NCBI GenBank assembly: GCA_963826975.1
Contig: CAWGZJ010000028.1
Span: 124,001 to 188,000, forward strand
From: Palsa-883 sp963826975
Lineage (GTDB): Bacteria > Pseudomonadota > Alphaproteobacteria > Acetobacterales > Acetobacteraceae
Direction: 5' to 3'
DNA length: 64,000 nucleotides
Shown here: positions 35,531 to 46,316 of the stretch, one piece after another
Layout: the number at the start of each line of letters is the position of its first letter
How positions within the stretch are numbered: the first letter of the stretch is position 1
Notes under the pieces: generated by a model
Told to the model about the DNA's origin: nothing
The model's input: only the letters and a program-made list of their open reading frames with translations
Database searches by the model: none
Made by a program: the position numbers and the translations under genes

Positions 35531-35609
35531 CCTTCACCCGCCACGCCAACGCGTGCGACCCCCGGGTCGCAGCCCGCGGGCAAGCCTCTAGCTGCAAGGA
35601 ACACCGAGC

Positions 35610-37044
35610 ATGGCCAGCAACATCGTCGGACGGGTCACCCAGGTGATGGGCGCCGTGGTCGACGTGCAGTTCGACGGCGAGCTGCCGTTCATCCAGAACG
35701 CGCTGCACACCAAGCTGGACAACCACACCCTGGTGCTGGAAGTCGCCCAGGAACTGGGCGAGCGCACCGTGCGCTGCATCGCCATGGACAGCAGCGACGG
35801 GCTGGTGCGCGGGCAGGAGGTGGTGGACACCGGCGGCCCGATCACCGTGCCGGTCGGGCCGGAGACGCTGGGCCGCATCCTGAACGTGATCGGCGACCCG
35901 ATCGATGAGCGCGGCCCGGTCGGCGCCAAGATGCGCTATCCGATCCACCGCCCGGCCCCGACGTTCGAGGAACAAGCGACCTCGGCTGAGGTCCTGGTCA
36001 CCGGCATCAAGGTGGTGGACCTGCTGGCGCCCTACCTGAAGGGCGGCAAGGTTGGGCTGTTCGGCGGCGCCGGCGTCGGCAAGACGGTGCTGATCCAGGA
36101 GCTGATCAACAACATCGCCAAGGCGCATGGCGGTGTGTCGGTGTTCGCCGGCGTGGGCGAACGCACCCGCGAGGGCAACGATCTGTACCACGAAATGATC
36201 GACGCCGGCGTGATCAAGCTGGGCGAGAACGGCTCCACCGAGGGATCCAAGGTCGCGCTGATGTACGGCCAGATGAACGAGCCGCCGGGTGCCCGTGCGC
36301 GCGTCGGCCTGTCCGGCCTGACGTTGGCAGAATACTTCCGCGACGAGGAAGGTCAGGACGTGCTGTTCTTCGTCGACAACATCTTCCGCTTCACCCAGGC
36401 CGGCGCCGAGGTCTCCGCGCTGCTCGGCCGCATCCCCTCCGCGGTGGGCTATCAGCCGACGCTGGCTACCGACATGGGCGCGTTGCAGGAGCGCATCACG
36501 TCGACCAAGAAGGGCTCGATCACCTCGGTGCAGGCGATCTACGTGCCGGCCGACGACCTGACCGACCCGGCGCCCGCCACGTCCTTCGCCCACCTTGATG
36601 CAACCACCGTGCTGTCGCGGCAGATCGCCGAGCTGGGCATCTACCCGGCGGTGGACCCGCTGGACTCGACCTCGCGCTCGCTGGACCCGCGCATCGTCGG
36701 CGAGGAGCACTACCAGGTCGCCCGCGAGACCCAGCGCATATTGCAGACCTACAAGTCGTTGCAGGACATCATCGCCATTCTGGGCATGGATGAACTCTCC
36801 GAGGACGACAAGCTGGTGGTAGCGCGCGCGCGAAAAATCCAGCGCTTCCTGTCGCAACCGTTCCATGTCGCCGAGGTGTTCACCGGCTTCCCTGGCGTGT
36901 TCGTTCCGGTTGCCGACACCATCCGCAGCTTCAAGGCGATCTGCGCCGGCGAGTACCGACCACCTGCCGGAATCCGCGTTCTACATGGTCGGCACGATCG
37001 AGGAAGCCGTGAAGAAAGGCGAAAGCCTGACCGCGACGGCCTGA
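35610..37044 (+). CDS. atpD: ATP synthase F1 subunit beta (C-terminal frameshift in this sequence)
   Basis: The catalytic subunit, about 478 residues. It has GRVTQVMGAVVDVQFDGELP, the P-loop GLFGGAGVGKTVLIQELI, the catalytic Glu in VFAGVGERTREGNDLYHEM, Walker B VLFFVDNIFRFTQAGAEV and the DELSEDDKLVVARARKIQRF region. At about 36957 the sequence reads GAGTACCGACC where the family expects Glu-Tyr-Asp. One extra C shifts the frame, so the literal translation runs on to 37070 with an Arg-rich end. The shifted frame gives the proper end (HLPESAFYMVGTIEEAVKKG, then ESLTATA and TGA at 37042-37044). A base-calling insertion is the simplest explanation. Confidence 0.95.
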
Positions 37045-37053
37045 GGCGCATTT

Positions 37054-37172
37054 TCTCCCCCTCCCCTTGAGGGAGGGGGTTGGGGGGAGGGGTTGGTGCC
37101 AGCGTCGCACCGAAGCGCCTCGCGCACCGACCCCTCCCCCAACCCCCTCCCTCAAGGGGAGGGGGAGAAGGT
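37054..37172. repeat. Large G/C palindrome between atpD and atpC
   Basis: Arms of about 40 bp with core CCCCCTCCCCTTGAGGGAGG (about 37056-37100, inverted at 37129-37172) around a 28-base centre. Each arm itself contains a TTGAGGG/CCCTCAA hairpin. Single arms of the same family occur near 10382 and 45291. Confidence 0.8.
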
Positions 37173-37199
37173 TTAGACGACCACCCAAAGGACACCCCC

Positions 37200-37622
37200 A
37201 TGCCAGTCGCGTTGGAGATCGTCAGCCCCGAGAAACTCCTCCTGTCCCGCCCCGTGGACATGGTGGTGATCCCGGCCAGCGAGGGCGACATCGGCGTACT
37301 CCCCGGGCACTCACCGATGATCGTCATGCTGCGTGGCGGCACCATCGCGCTGTATGAGGGCGAGACCATCACCGACCGGCTGTTCGTCGGCGGCGGGTTC
37401 GCCGAGATCACGCCGGAGCGCTGCACCGTGCTGGCGACCGAAGTGGAGCCGGTAACCGAGCTCAACCGAGCCGAGGGCGAGAAGCGCCTGGCCGAGGCCG
37501 AAGCCGAACTGGCCGCAGTAGAGCCCACCGACCTTGTCGCCGAAGAAATGGCGCTGGAACGCGCCCAGACCGCCCGCGCACTGATCGAAGCGATCGAAGA
37601 CGTGCTCTCCGGCGGGCATTAG
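37200..37622 (+). CDS. atpC: ATP synthase F1 subunit epsilon
   Basis: A 140-residue subunit with the beta-sandwich N-terminus (LEIVSPEKLLLSRPVDMVVI, ASEGDIGVLPGHSPMIVMLR, GGGFAEITPERCTVLATEVE) and a C-terminal helical hairpin rich in Ala/Glu. It binds the gamma shaft and can inhibit ATP hydrolysis. Last gene of the operon. The ATG at 37200 starts the conserved MPVALEI sequence; the longer upstream frame runs through the palindrome and is not conserved. Confidence 0.95.
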   Translation: MPVALEIVSPEKLLLSRPVDMVVIPASEGDIGVLPGHSPMIVMLRGGTIALYEGETITDRLFVGGGFAEITPERCTVLATEVEPVTELNRAEGEKRLAEAEAELAAVEPTDLVAEEMALERAQTARALIEAIEDVLSGGH

Positions 37623-37642
37623 CCGAGCAGACTGGCGTCGCG

Positions 37643-38185
37643 CTATCCCAGGCCCGCGTAGATCTCCGCAAGGTCGATCGCGATGCCTGGCGGGTCGAGG
37701 CTGATCGATCCCACATTGACAATACGCGATGCGATTTCCGCGCCATTCCGCTGGTGATGGATGATCTCGCGACGGCGCGCACTGACAATCAGGTAGTGCT
37801 GGATGGAGGCGACGCGGAAGTAGTCCGCCAGCTTGTCGCTGGTGTCGACCGCCTGCGTCGTCGGCGACAACACCTCGACCACGATCACCGGATTTGCCGC
37901 GGCCACCGCGTCGGGCGGCGCCGGCGGGCCGCAATTCACCACGGCGTCCGGCTCGTAATCGGTATTCTCGTCTACCTCGATGGTGACACCGTCACCCAGC
38001 GCCTCGCAGTCGAGACCGGAGGCTGTGATGGCGCGATCGAGCGCGGCCCAGATCCGGCTCTTGATCCGGACATGCTGGATTTGCTCGGGCGACATCGGGA
38101 TCGGCTCGCCGTCGATCCGTTCGTAGCGGCCGGTCTGTCCCTCTGCCCACCGGCGAAACTCTTCGCGGCTCAGGCGCTGCGGCAT
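37643..38185 (-). CDS. Uma2-family (DUF820) putative endonuclease
   Basis: A 180-residue protein with the family pattern: LSREEFRRWAEGQTGRYERI, a DGEPIPMSPEQIQHVRIKSR helix, DYEPDAVVNCGP (conserved Asp), NPVIVVEVLSPTTQAVDTSD (conserved Glu) and IQHYLIVSARRREIIHHQRN. It faces the atp operon (20 bases between stops). The ATG at 38185 has a GGAG site 9 bases upstream; an earlier ATG at 38206 is possible. It differs clearly from the Uma2 copy at 27684. Role unsettled. Confidence 0.85.
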   Translation of the reverse strand: MPQRLSREEFRRWAEGQTGRYERIDGEPIPMSPEQIQHVRIKSRIWAALDRAITASGLDCEALGDGVTIEVDENTDYEPDAVVNCGPPAPPDAVAAANPVIVVEVLSPTTQAVDTSDKLADYFRVASIQHYLIVSARRREIIHHQRNGAEIASRIVNVGSISLDPPGIAIDLAEIYAGLG

Positions 38186-38349
38186 CTGCTGTGCTCCACG
38201 GCGCATCGTATCACATCGCCACTCCGTCGACATCAAGACCGGCCGATTGGCCCGCAGGCGCCGGTCCCGACCAAGCCGGGTACACCCCCCGGTTGCCGCC
38301 CCACCCAACCCGGCGCTAGCGTCCCACCCAACCAGCGGGAGCAACCACC

Positions 38350-39354
38350 GTGCTCATACTCGGCTACAAGGCCTCCGCCGAACAATTCGGCCCCAGGCAA
38401 CTCCTGACCTTCTCCGCCCTCGCGGAGCGGGCAGGCTTCGACTCCGTCTTCATCAGCGACCACTTCCAGCCGTGGAAACACACCGACGGCCACGCCCCCT
38501 CCGCGCTGGCCTGGCTCGGCGCCCTGGGTGCCTCCACCAGCCGCATCATCATGGGCACCTCCGTGCTCACGCCCACGTTCCGCTACCACCCCTCGGTCGT
38601 CGCCCAGGTCTTCGGCACCCTCGGCGCGATGTTCCCCAACCGTGTCGTTCTGGGCGTCGGCACCGGCGAGTCACTGAACGAGGTCCCTTCCACCGGCATG
38701 GCCTGGCCGGAGATGAAGGAACGCTTCGCCCGCCTGCGCGAGGCCATCACGCTGATCCGCAAACTCTGGACCGAGGACCGCGTCAGCTTCGAGGGTCAGT
38801 ACTACAAAACCGACAAGGCAACGATCTACGACAAACCCGCCATGCCGGTGCCGATCTACGTCGCCGCTGCCGGTCCCCAGGTGGCCAAATACGCCGGCCG
38901 TTCCGCCGACGGCTTCATCTGCACCTCAGGCAAGAACTGGAAGCTCTACACCGAAACCCTGCTGCCCAACGTCGCGGAAGGCATCGCGCTCGCCGGCAAA
39001 ACCGACGCCAACTACGACCGCATGATCGAAATGAAAGTCTCCTTCGACACCGACCGCCAGCGCGCCCTGGAAGACACCCGCCACTGGGCCGCCCTGGCGC
39101 TGACGCCGGAGGAGAAAATGTCGGTCGAGGACCCCAGCGAAATGGAGCGCCTCGCCGACGCCCTGCCGATCGAGCGCACCGCCAGCCGCTGGATCGTTTC
39201 AACCGATCCCGACGAGCACATCGAAAAGATCCGTCCCTACGTCGAACTCGGCTTCCGCCACCTGGTGTTCCACGCCCCCGGACCGGATCAGCAACGATTC
39301 CTCAAACTCTACGGCGAGGTCGTCCTGCCCAAACTCCGCCGCGCCTTCGCGTAA
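38350..39354 (+). CDS. fgd: F420-dependent glucose-6-phosphate dehydrogenase homologue
   Basis: A 334-residue luciferase-like (LLM) enzyme. It oxidises glucose-6-phosphate to 6-phosphogluconolactone and reduces F420. The match to mycobacterial Fgd1 runs the whole length: LGYKASAEQFGPRQL, FISDHFQPWKHTDGHAPSAL, GTSVLTPTFRYHPSVVAQVF and GVGTGESLNE. All four residues important in Fgd1 are present at equivalent positions (Glu11, His38, Trp42, Glu107). The GTG at 38350 begins the conserved Leu-Ile-Leu-Gly-Tyr-Lys. It would supply the reduced F420 used by the LLM enzymes 10 kb downstream. Seen: full-length conservation. Inferred: substrate. Confidence 0.9.
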   Translation: MLILGYKASAEQFGPRQLLTFSALAERAGFDSVFISDHFQPWKHTDGHAPSALAWLGALGASTSRIIMGTSVLTPTFRYHPSVVAQVFGTLGAMFPNRVVLGVGTGESLNEVPSTGMAWPEMKERFARLREAITLIRKLWTEDRVSFEGQYYKTDKATIYDKPAMPVPIYVAAAGPQVAKYAGRSADGFICTSGKNWKLYTETLLPNVAEGIALAGKTDANYDRMIEMKVSFDTDRQRALEDTRHWAALALTPEEKMSVEDPSEMERLADALPIERTASRWIVSTDPDEHIEKIRPYVELGFRHLVFHAPGPDQQRFLKLYGEVVLPKLRRAFA

Positions 39355-39864
39355 TACCAAGCGGCCGAAAGTCCCGACTCTCCACTCGTCATGGCCGGCG
39401 AAGGCCGGCCATCCACGACTTTCCTTCGTGCGGCTAGCAAAGTCGTGGATGGCCGGCCGGATCCTGTCCTCGGGCGCTTGAGCCGGGGGCCGGCCATGGC
39501 GGGGATGGCACAGCGAACGTCAGCACTTTCGGCCGTTGGTATACCATTCGCTCCGGGAAATCCGTGTCTTTGATGATTATTTGCAATAAAGAACCACCAC
39601 AGAGGCACAGAGACACAGAGAAGAATATCAAGTTGATCACTGGGCTTTCCTTCTCCGTGCCTCTGTGCCTCTGTGGTGATCCTTGCTTGCGGACATGCGG
39701 CAGGGCACAGAATTCCGGCGAGCATTGGGTATATAACCGTCGCGCCGCCCGGCCGCCCCACACTCGATCGCGCCGGTGTGTGCGGATCCGCCGGTTGACC
39801 CGGTTGCCTCGCGGGACACCACCGTATTAGCGTCCCGAGACGACAAAAACCGGAGGGACTGACC
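39355..39864. repeat. Repeat-filled gap before the sugar transporter
   Basis: About 510 bases without a gene. It holds an extragenic palindrome with long inverted arms (GCCGGCCATCCACGAC at about 39404-39419 and its complement near 39440-39455). A second inverted repeat (39593-39623 against 39649-39679) is built on the words ACCACAGAGGCACAGAG and CTCTGTGCCTCTGTGGT. The promoter of the binding-protein gene should lie at the right end. Confidence 0.65.
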
Positions 39865-40863
39865 ATGGCCAACCGCAGGGCGTTCCTGCAAGGCGCCAGC
39901 GCGGCTCTGGCGGCGTTTGGCATCAACCCGGCCCTGGCGCAGGAGATGGGCAAGATCGCCGGGCGGTCCGACAAGCCGCTGAAGGCCGCGTTCTCGAACG
40001 CCGGCCTGCAGGCAACATGGTGCGCACAGGGCAAGCAGGCGGCGGAATACTGGGGCAAGCTGTTCAACGTAGACGTCACCTGGTTCGACGGCGAACTGGC
40101 GGCACAGAAACAGCGCGCGGCGATCGACAATCTGGCATCGCAGAAATGGGACTTCGTGGCGATTCAGGCCTTCGGTATCGGCACCCTGACCGCGCCGGTG
40201 AACAAGCTGATCGACGCCGGAACGCCGGTGATCGACATGGACACGCTGATCGCGCCGCTCGACACGATCAACATCCACAGCTTCCTCGCCCCCGACAACG
40301 AATTCATGGGCGCCTCGGTCACCCAGGCGCTCGTCGATGCGATCGGCGGCGAGGGAACCATGATCATGACCCAGGGCGCGCTGGGCCACACCGGAGCGCA
40401 AGGACGCGCGCGCGGCTTCCAGTCGGTGGTGAAGAAGTTTCCCAAGATCCAGGTGCTGGACACCCAGCCCGCCGACTGGGATGTCACCAAGGTCGCACGC
40501 ATCTGGGAAACGCTGCTGACCAAATATCCCAAGATCAGCGCAGCCTATTTCCACAACGACGACATGGCGCTCGCCGCTTACAACGTGATGAAGACCCACA
40601 ACCGCACCGAGATCAAGATCGGCGGCTGCGACGCGATGCCGCCCGCGCTCGCCGCGGTCAGCGACGGGCGCATGCTGGCCACGGTTCGCAATCCGTCCTG
40701 CCGCATCCACGGCGGCGCGGTCGTGGCCGGCGTCGCCGCGGTGGTCACGGGCGAGAAAACCGGCCAACCCGGAATTCCGAAGAACATCATCGTCGACGGG
40801 CCGGTGGTCACCAAGGCAAACGCACCCGGAATGATGTGGATGGAGGAACATTTCCTGATCTGA
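39865..40863 (+). CDS. Sugar ABC transporter substrate-binding protein
   Basis: A 332-residue periplasmic binding protein of the ribose/galactose (Peripl_BP_4) class. The N-terminal signal has twin-arginine-like RRAFLQGASAALAAFGINPA with cleavage after ALA. Domain 1 includes PLKAAFSNAGLQATWCAQGK and WDFVAIQAFGIGTLTAPVNK, and domain 2 KYPKISAAYFHNDDMALAAY. A strong GGAGGGACTGACC site precedes the ATG. It heads a three-gene operon with an ATPase and a permease. The sugar is unknown. Confidence 0.9.
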   Translation: MANRRAFLQGASAALAAFGINPALAQEMGKIAGRSDKPLKAAFSNAGLQATWCAQGKQAAEYWGKLFNVDVTWFDGELAAQKQRAAIDNLASQKWDFVAIQAFGIGTLTAPVNKLIDAGTPVIDMDTLIAPLDTINIHSFLAPDNEFMGASVTQALVDAIGGEGTMIMTQGALGHTGAQGRARGFQSVVKKFPKIQVLDTQPADWDVTKVARIWETLLTKYPKISAAYFHNDDMALAAYNVMKTHNRTEIKIGGCDAMPPALAAVSDGRMLATVRNPSCRIHGGAVVAGVAAVVTGEKTGQPGIPKNIIVDGPVVTKANAPGMMWMEEHFLI

Positions 40864-40870
40864 TCCACCC

Positions 40871-42374
<1,504 letters not shown>

Positions 42375-42378
<4 letters not shown>

Positions 42379-43409
42379 GTGACATTCCGAAGGAAGTGGC
42401 CGCGGTGCCGCGCGCCGGCGCGCTGGACTGGCTGCGCGGGCAGTTGCGCAATGTCGCGCCGTTCGCGACCCTGCTCGTGCTGGTGGCATTCTTCTGGATC
42501 GCCAGCGATTCCTTCGCCACGCTCGGCAATCTCGAGAACATCCTGACGCAGATTTCGGTGACCGGCATCATCGCGGTCGGCCTGACGTTCGTGATCCTGT
42601 GCGCGGAGATCGATCTTTCGGTCGCCAGCATCGCCAATGCGACGGGCATCGTGGTGGCGTATTTCACGATGCAGGATGCCAGCGTAACGATCGCCAACAT
42701 CCCGCTGCCCGGCTGGGCGGCGATCCTGATAGCGCTGGCCGCCTGCTTCGCGCTGGGCGCGGTCAACGCGTTCGGGCTGACCAGGATCGGCATTCCCAGC
42801 TTCATCATGACCCTGGCGATGCTGCAGATCGCGGCGGGCATCTGCGCGCTGCTGGTGCGCGGCCAGATCGCCTACACGGTGCCGCCCCTGGTCGTGACCC
42901 TGGGATCACATTCGCTCGGCCCGGTGCCGTGGATCGTGATCGTTATGGCAATGTTCCTGCTGGCGGGGCACGTCGTCCTGACCTACACGCGGTTCGGTCG
43001 ATACATTTACATGACCGGCGGCAATCGCGAGGCAGCCGAATATTCCGGCGTCAACGTCCGCGCGATCCTGTCCGCTGTCATGATCATCTCCGCAATGTGC
43101 TCCGGTGTCGCGGGCATGCTGGGCGTGGCCTATTTCGGCAGCGCACAGCAGAACGAGTTCGACACCTACCTGCTCGACAGCATCTCGGCGGTGGTGGTGG
43201 GCGGCACCAGCCTGTTCGGCGGTCAGGGCGGGATCGGCAACACGATCATCGGTCTGTTCGTGCTGGGAGTGCTGAACAACGGCCTGGATCACATCAACAT
43301 CGACAGCTTCCTGAAAATACTGATCCGTGGCATGATTCTGCTAGTGGCCCTGGTCATCAACGTCTACGCCCAGCGAATGCGCCAACGCTCAATCGAACAA
43401 ACCAGTTGA
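42375..43409 (+). CDS. Sugar ABC transporter permease (RbsC family)
   Basis: A 344-residue inner-membrane permease with about ten hydrophobic segments (FATLLVLVAFFWIASDSF, ITGIIAVGLTFVILCAEIDL-type start, FIMTLAMLQIAAGICALLVR, GIGNTIIGLFVLGVLNNGLD). Conserved elements include CAEIDLSVASIANATG, TRFGRYIYMTGGNREAAEYS and VVVGGTSLFGGQGG. The ATG overlaps the ATPase stop. Third gene of the operon. Confidence 0.92.
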
Positions 43410-43567
43410 CGTAGGGCGGAAAAGCCTTCCCCCGGACCCTTGGTCCGCGGGGCAGCGCCTTCCGCCAAGCCCCGCCGCCGCGCCCATCCACGCCCCCACC
43501 CTTGACCGCGGCGCAAGTCCGGGATTTGTCCCGCAAGTGTCGCAACCGCGCAGGATCGAGGCCGCCG

Positions 43568-44341
43568 ATGTCCACCCCGGACCAACTGCAACTGCTCGCC
43601 CTGCCCGGCCTGCCAATGGTCCGCCCCGGCGACGACCTGGCGGACCTGATCGTCGCGTCCCTCGCCCGCGCCGGCCGGACGCTGGCCGACCGCGACGTAC
43701 TGGTGGTCGCGCAAAAAATCGTCTCAAAGGCCGAGAACCGCATCGTCGATCTCGCCACCGTCACGCCCGGCTCGCGCGCCGTCGCGCTGGGCGCCGAGGT
43801 CGGCAAGGACCCGCGCCTGGTCGAGGTCATCCTGTCCGAATCCACCCGCGTCGTGCGCAGCCGCCCGAACCTGATCATCGTGCAGCATCGTCTCGGCTTC
43901 GTCATGGCCAACGCCGGCGTCGACCAGTCGAACGTCGCCCCCGCCGACGGCATCCACCGCGTGCTGCTGCTGCCGCAGAACCCCGACGCCAGCGCCGAGC
44001 GCCTGCGCGCGCGCCTGTCTGCCCACTACAGCGCGCGCATCGGCGTCATCATCAGCGACAGCTTCGGCCGCGCATGGCGCCGCGGCACGTGCGGCATCGC
44101 CATCGGCGCCGCCGGCCTGCCCGGCCTGATCGACCTGCGCGGCTCCCCTGACCTGTTCGGCCGCACCTTGGAGGTCAGCATCATCGGTTTCGCCGACGAG
44201 ATCGCCGCCGCCGCCTCCTTGCTGCAAGGCCAGGCCGCCGAGGCCCGCCCCGTTGTCCTGGTCCACGGCCTGACCTGGACCGTGCCCGACAGTCCGGCCG
44301 CCGAACTGATCCGCCCGCCGGCTGAGGATTTGTTTCGGTGA
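43568..44341 (+). CDS. cofE: Coenzyme F420-0:L-glutamate ligase
   Basis: A 257-residue enzyme adding gamma-linked glutamates to F420-0 with GTP. Family motifs are present: LPGLPMVRPGDDLADLIVAS, DVLVVAQKIVSKAENRIVDL, LGFVMANAGVDQSNVA, IGVIISDSFGRAWRRGTCGI and a DLRGSPDLFGRTLEVSIIGF metal/GTP region. It is a stand-alone ligase without the nitroreductase-like domain of mycobacterial FbiB. The stop overlaps the start of cofD (GTGA). An in-frame TTG at 43502 exists, but the ATG at 43568 fits the family N-terminus. Confidence 0.94.
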   Translation: MSTPDQLQLLALPGLPMVRPGDDLADLIVASLARAGRTLADRDVLVVAQKIVSKAENRIVDLATVTPGSRAVALGAEVGKDPRLVEVILSESTRVVRSRPNLIIVQHRLGFVMANAGVDQSNVAPADGIHRVLLLPQNPDASAERLRARLSAHYSARIGVIISDSFGRAWRRGTCGIAIGAAGLPGLIDLRGSPDLFGRTLEVSIIGFADEIAAAASLLQGQAAEARPVVLVHGLTWTVPDSPAAELIRPPAEDLFR

Positions 44342-45273
44342 CAGTGCTCGCCCTGTCCGGCGGCGTCGGCGGCGCCAAGCTGGCACTCGGCCTCAGCCGC
44401 GTGCTGCCGCCGGGCGAACTGACGATCGTTGCTAACACCGGCGACGATTTTACCCATCTCGGCCTGTCGATCTCCCCCGACATCGACACACTTGTCTACA
44501 CGCTCGCCGACCTGGCCAATCCCGAACTCGGCTGGGGTCGCCGCGACGAGACCTGGAACTTCATGGCAACCGTCGCCACGCTCGGCGGCGCAACCTGGTT
44601 CCGCCTCGGCGACCGCGACCTGGCAATGCATGTGGAACGAACCCGCCGCCTGCGCGCCGGCGAGACGTTGACCGAGGTCACTGGCGACATATGCCGCCGC
44701 CTGGGGATTGGGCCGCGCATCCTGCCGATGACCGACGGCCGCATGCGCACCCGCGTCCACGCCGAAAGCGGCTGGCTGGATTTCCAGGACTACTTCGTCC
44801 GCCTGCGCTGCGAGCCAGTGGTGCAGGAACTGGCCTTCGAGGGCGACGGACAACCGCAGCCCGCGTTTCTGTCGGCACTCGCCGATCCCGCGCTGACCGC
44901 GGTGGTGATCTGCCCCTCCAATCCGTTCATCAGCGTCGAGCCGATCCTGTCCCTGCCGGGCGTGCGTGATGCGCTGAACGCCTGCCGCGCGCCGATCGTT
45001 GCGGTTTCGCCGATCATCGCCGGCCGCGCCGTCAAGGGTCCCACCGCCAAGATGATGGCGGAACTCGGTCTGAACCCGTCCGCCCGCGCTGTCGCCGAGT
45101 GGTATGGCGATCTGCTCGACGTCTACATCGTCGACCACGCCGACGCCGCGCAAATGGACGGCATCCACCCACGCGTCATCGCGACAAAGACGCTGATGCT
45201 GACACTGGAAGATCGCGAATCGCTGGCCCGAGTAGTGCTGGACGCGGCGGTGTCGATAGGCACACCGAAATGA
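44338..45273 (+). CDS. cofD: 2-phospho-L-lactate (or phosphoenolpyruvate) transferase
   Basis: A 311-residue enzyme that joins the activated lactyl or PEP moiety to FO, giving F420-0 or dehydro-F420-0. The signature VLALSGGVGGAKLALGLSRV is at the N-terminus. TIVANTGDDFTHLGLSISPD, the YTLADLANPELGWGRRDETW loop, VVICPSNPFISVEPILSLPG and VAVSPIIAGRAVKGPTAKMM follow. The GTG start overlaps the cofE stop, so the two are translationally coupled. Whether it uses the lactate or PEP form cannot be read from the sequence. Confidence 0.95.
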   Translation: MTVLALSGGVGGAKLALGLSRVLPPGELTIVANTGDDFTHLGLSISPDIDTLVYTLADLANPELGWGRRDETWNFMATVATLGGATWFRLGDRDLAMHVERTRRLRAGETLTEVTGDICRRLGIGPRILPMTDGRMRTRVHAESGWLDFQDYFVRLRCEPVVQELAFEGDGQPQPAFLSALADPALTAVVICPSNPFISVEPILSLPGVRDALNACRAPIVAVSPIIAGRAVKGPTAKMMAELGLNPSARAVAEWYGDLLDVYIVDHADAAQMDGIHPRVIATKTLMLTLEDRESLARVVLDAAVSIGTPK

Positions 45274-45290
45274 TCACAAGGTCTCTACTT

Positions 45291-45331
45291 CTCCCCCTCC
45301 CCTTGAGGGAGGGGGCCGGGGGGAGGGGTCG
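45291..45331. repeat. Single arm of the TTGAGGG/CCCTCAA palindrome family
   Basis: The C/G-rich arm CCCCCTCCCCTTGAGGGAGG with a following GGGGGGAGGGG lies in the 91-base gap between cofD and cofC. It is nearly identical to the arms at 37056-37100 and about 10382. Confidence 0.75.
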
Positions 45332-45364
45332 AGACACGCAACATTTGGAAGTCTCACCACCACG

Positions 45365-46051
45365 ATGCCAACCCCCACACGTTCCACCCCCAACATGACC
45401 CCCGCCCCCGACATCTGGGCCGCGCTCCCAGCCAAGGAGTTCACCAACGCCAAGCAGCGCCTATCCCCCCTGCTGACTCCCCCCCAACGAGAATCCCTAG
45501 CCGCCATCATGCTGGAGGACGTGCTGACCGCCCTGGCCGCTGCCAACCTCGCCGGCATCCTGGTCAACACGCTCGACCCGCTGGCAACCGAACTCGCCCG
45601 CCGCTACGGAGCCCGCGTCATCAGCGACGACGCCCGATCCGGCCACACCGGCGCTGTCGCCGCCATTTCCCGCACCCTGACCAACGAAGGCCGCGCCGGC
45701 ATGCTCGTCGTGCCCGGCGACATCCCCCGCGTCACCGCCACCGAGATCAACACGCTGATAGCCGCCCACCGTGCCGCCCCATCCTTCGCCATAGCCCCAG
45801 CGCATGACAAGCAAGGCTCCAACGGCGTGCTCTGCCTGCCGCCCGAAGTGATACCATTACGTTTCGGCGACAACAGCTATTTCCCGCACCTCGAGACCGC
45901 GCGCCGTCACGGCATCGAACCGACCATCGTTCCGCTTCCAGGGTTTGCGCTGGACATCGACCATCCCGACGACCTGCACGCGTTCCTGCGCGCCGAGCCA
46001 TCCATGCCGACACGGACCCTGCGCTTCCTCCACCAACTCGGCCTGAGCTGA
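45365..46051 (+). CDS. cofC: 2-phospho-L-lactate/PEP guanylyltransferase
   Basis: A 228-residue nucleotidyltransferase that activates 2-phospholactate (CofC) or PEP (FbiD-like) with GTP for CofD. The GT-A fold is seen in WAALPAKEFTNAKQRLSPLL, GARVISDDARSGHTGAVAAI, MLVVPGDIPRVTATEINTL and GSNGVLCLPPEVIPLRFGDN, ending with PGFALDIDHPDDLHAFL. The ATG at 45365 is the likely start (an internal ATG at residue 11 is an alternative). It is the third cof gene in a row, completing the part of the pathway after FO. Confidence 0.92.
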   Translation: MPTPTRSTPNMTPAPDIWAALPAKEFTNAKQRLSPLLTPPQRESLAAIMLEDVLTALAAANLAGILVNTLDPLATELARRYGARVISDDARSGHTGAVAAISRTLTNEGRAGMLVVPGDIPRVTATEINTLIAAHRAAPSFAIAPAHDKQGSNGVLCLPPEVIPLRFGDNSYFPHLETARRHGIEPTIVPLPGFALDIDHPDDLHAFLRAEPSMPTRTLRFLHQLGLS

Positions 46052-46316
46052 CCTGAAAGGAAACGCAGTCCCCGCCTACGTAATTTCGGATGTCCGGCCA
46101 CTGGATCGGGACGCCATCAGCGCCTATCGCGAACTCGCCCAGGCGACGGGCGCTACCCCCGTCATGCCGGCGAAGGCCGGCATCCACGACTTGCCTTCGT
46201 GCCGCAAGCGAAGTCGTAGTTACCAACCCCCACCAACACAACGCGAACGCAGCGCCGGCAGGTCAATCCTTCCGCGGGTCAGGACAAACGCGCCACCGAT
46301 CCCCTCGCGTTCCAAC

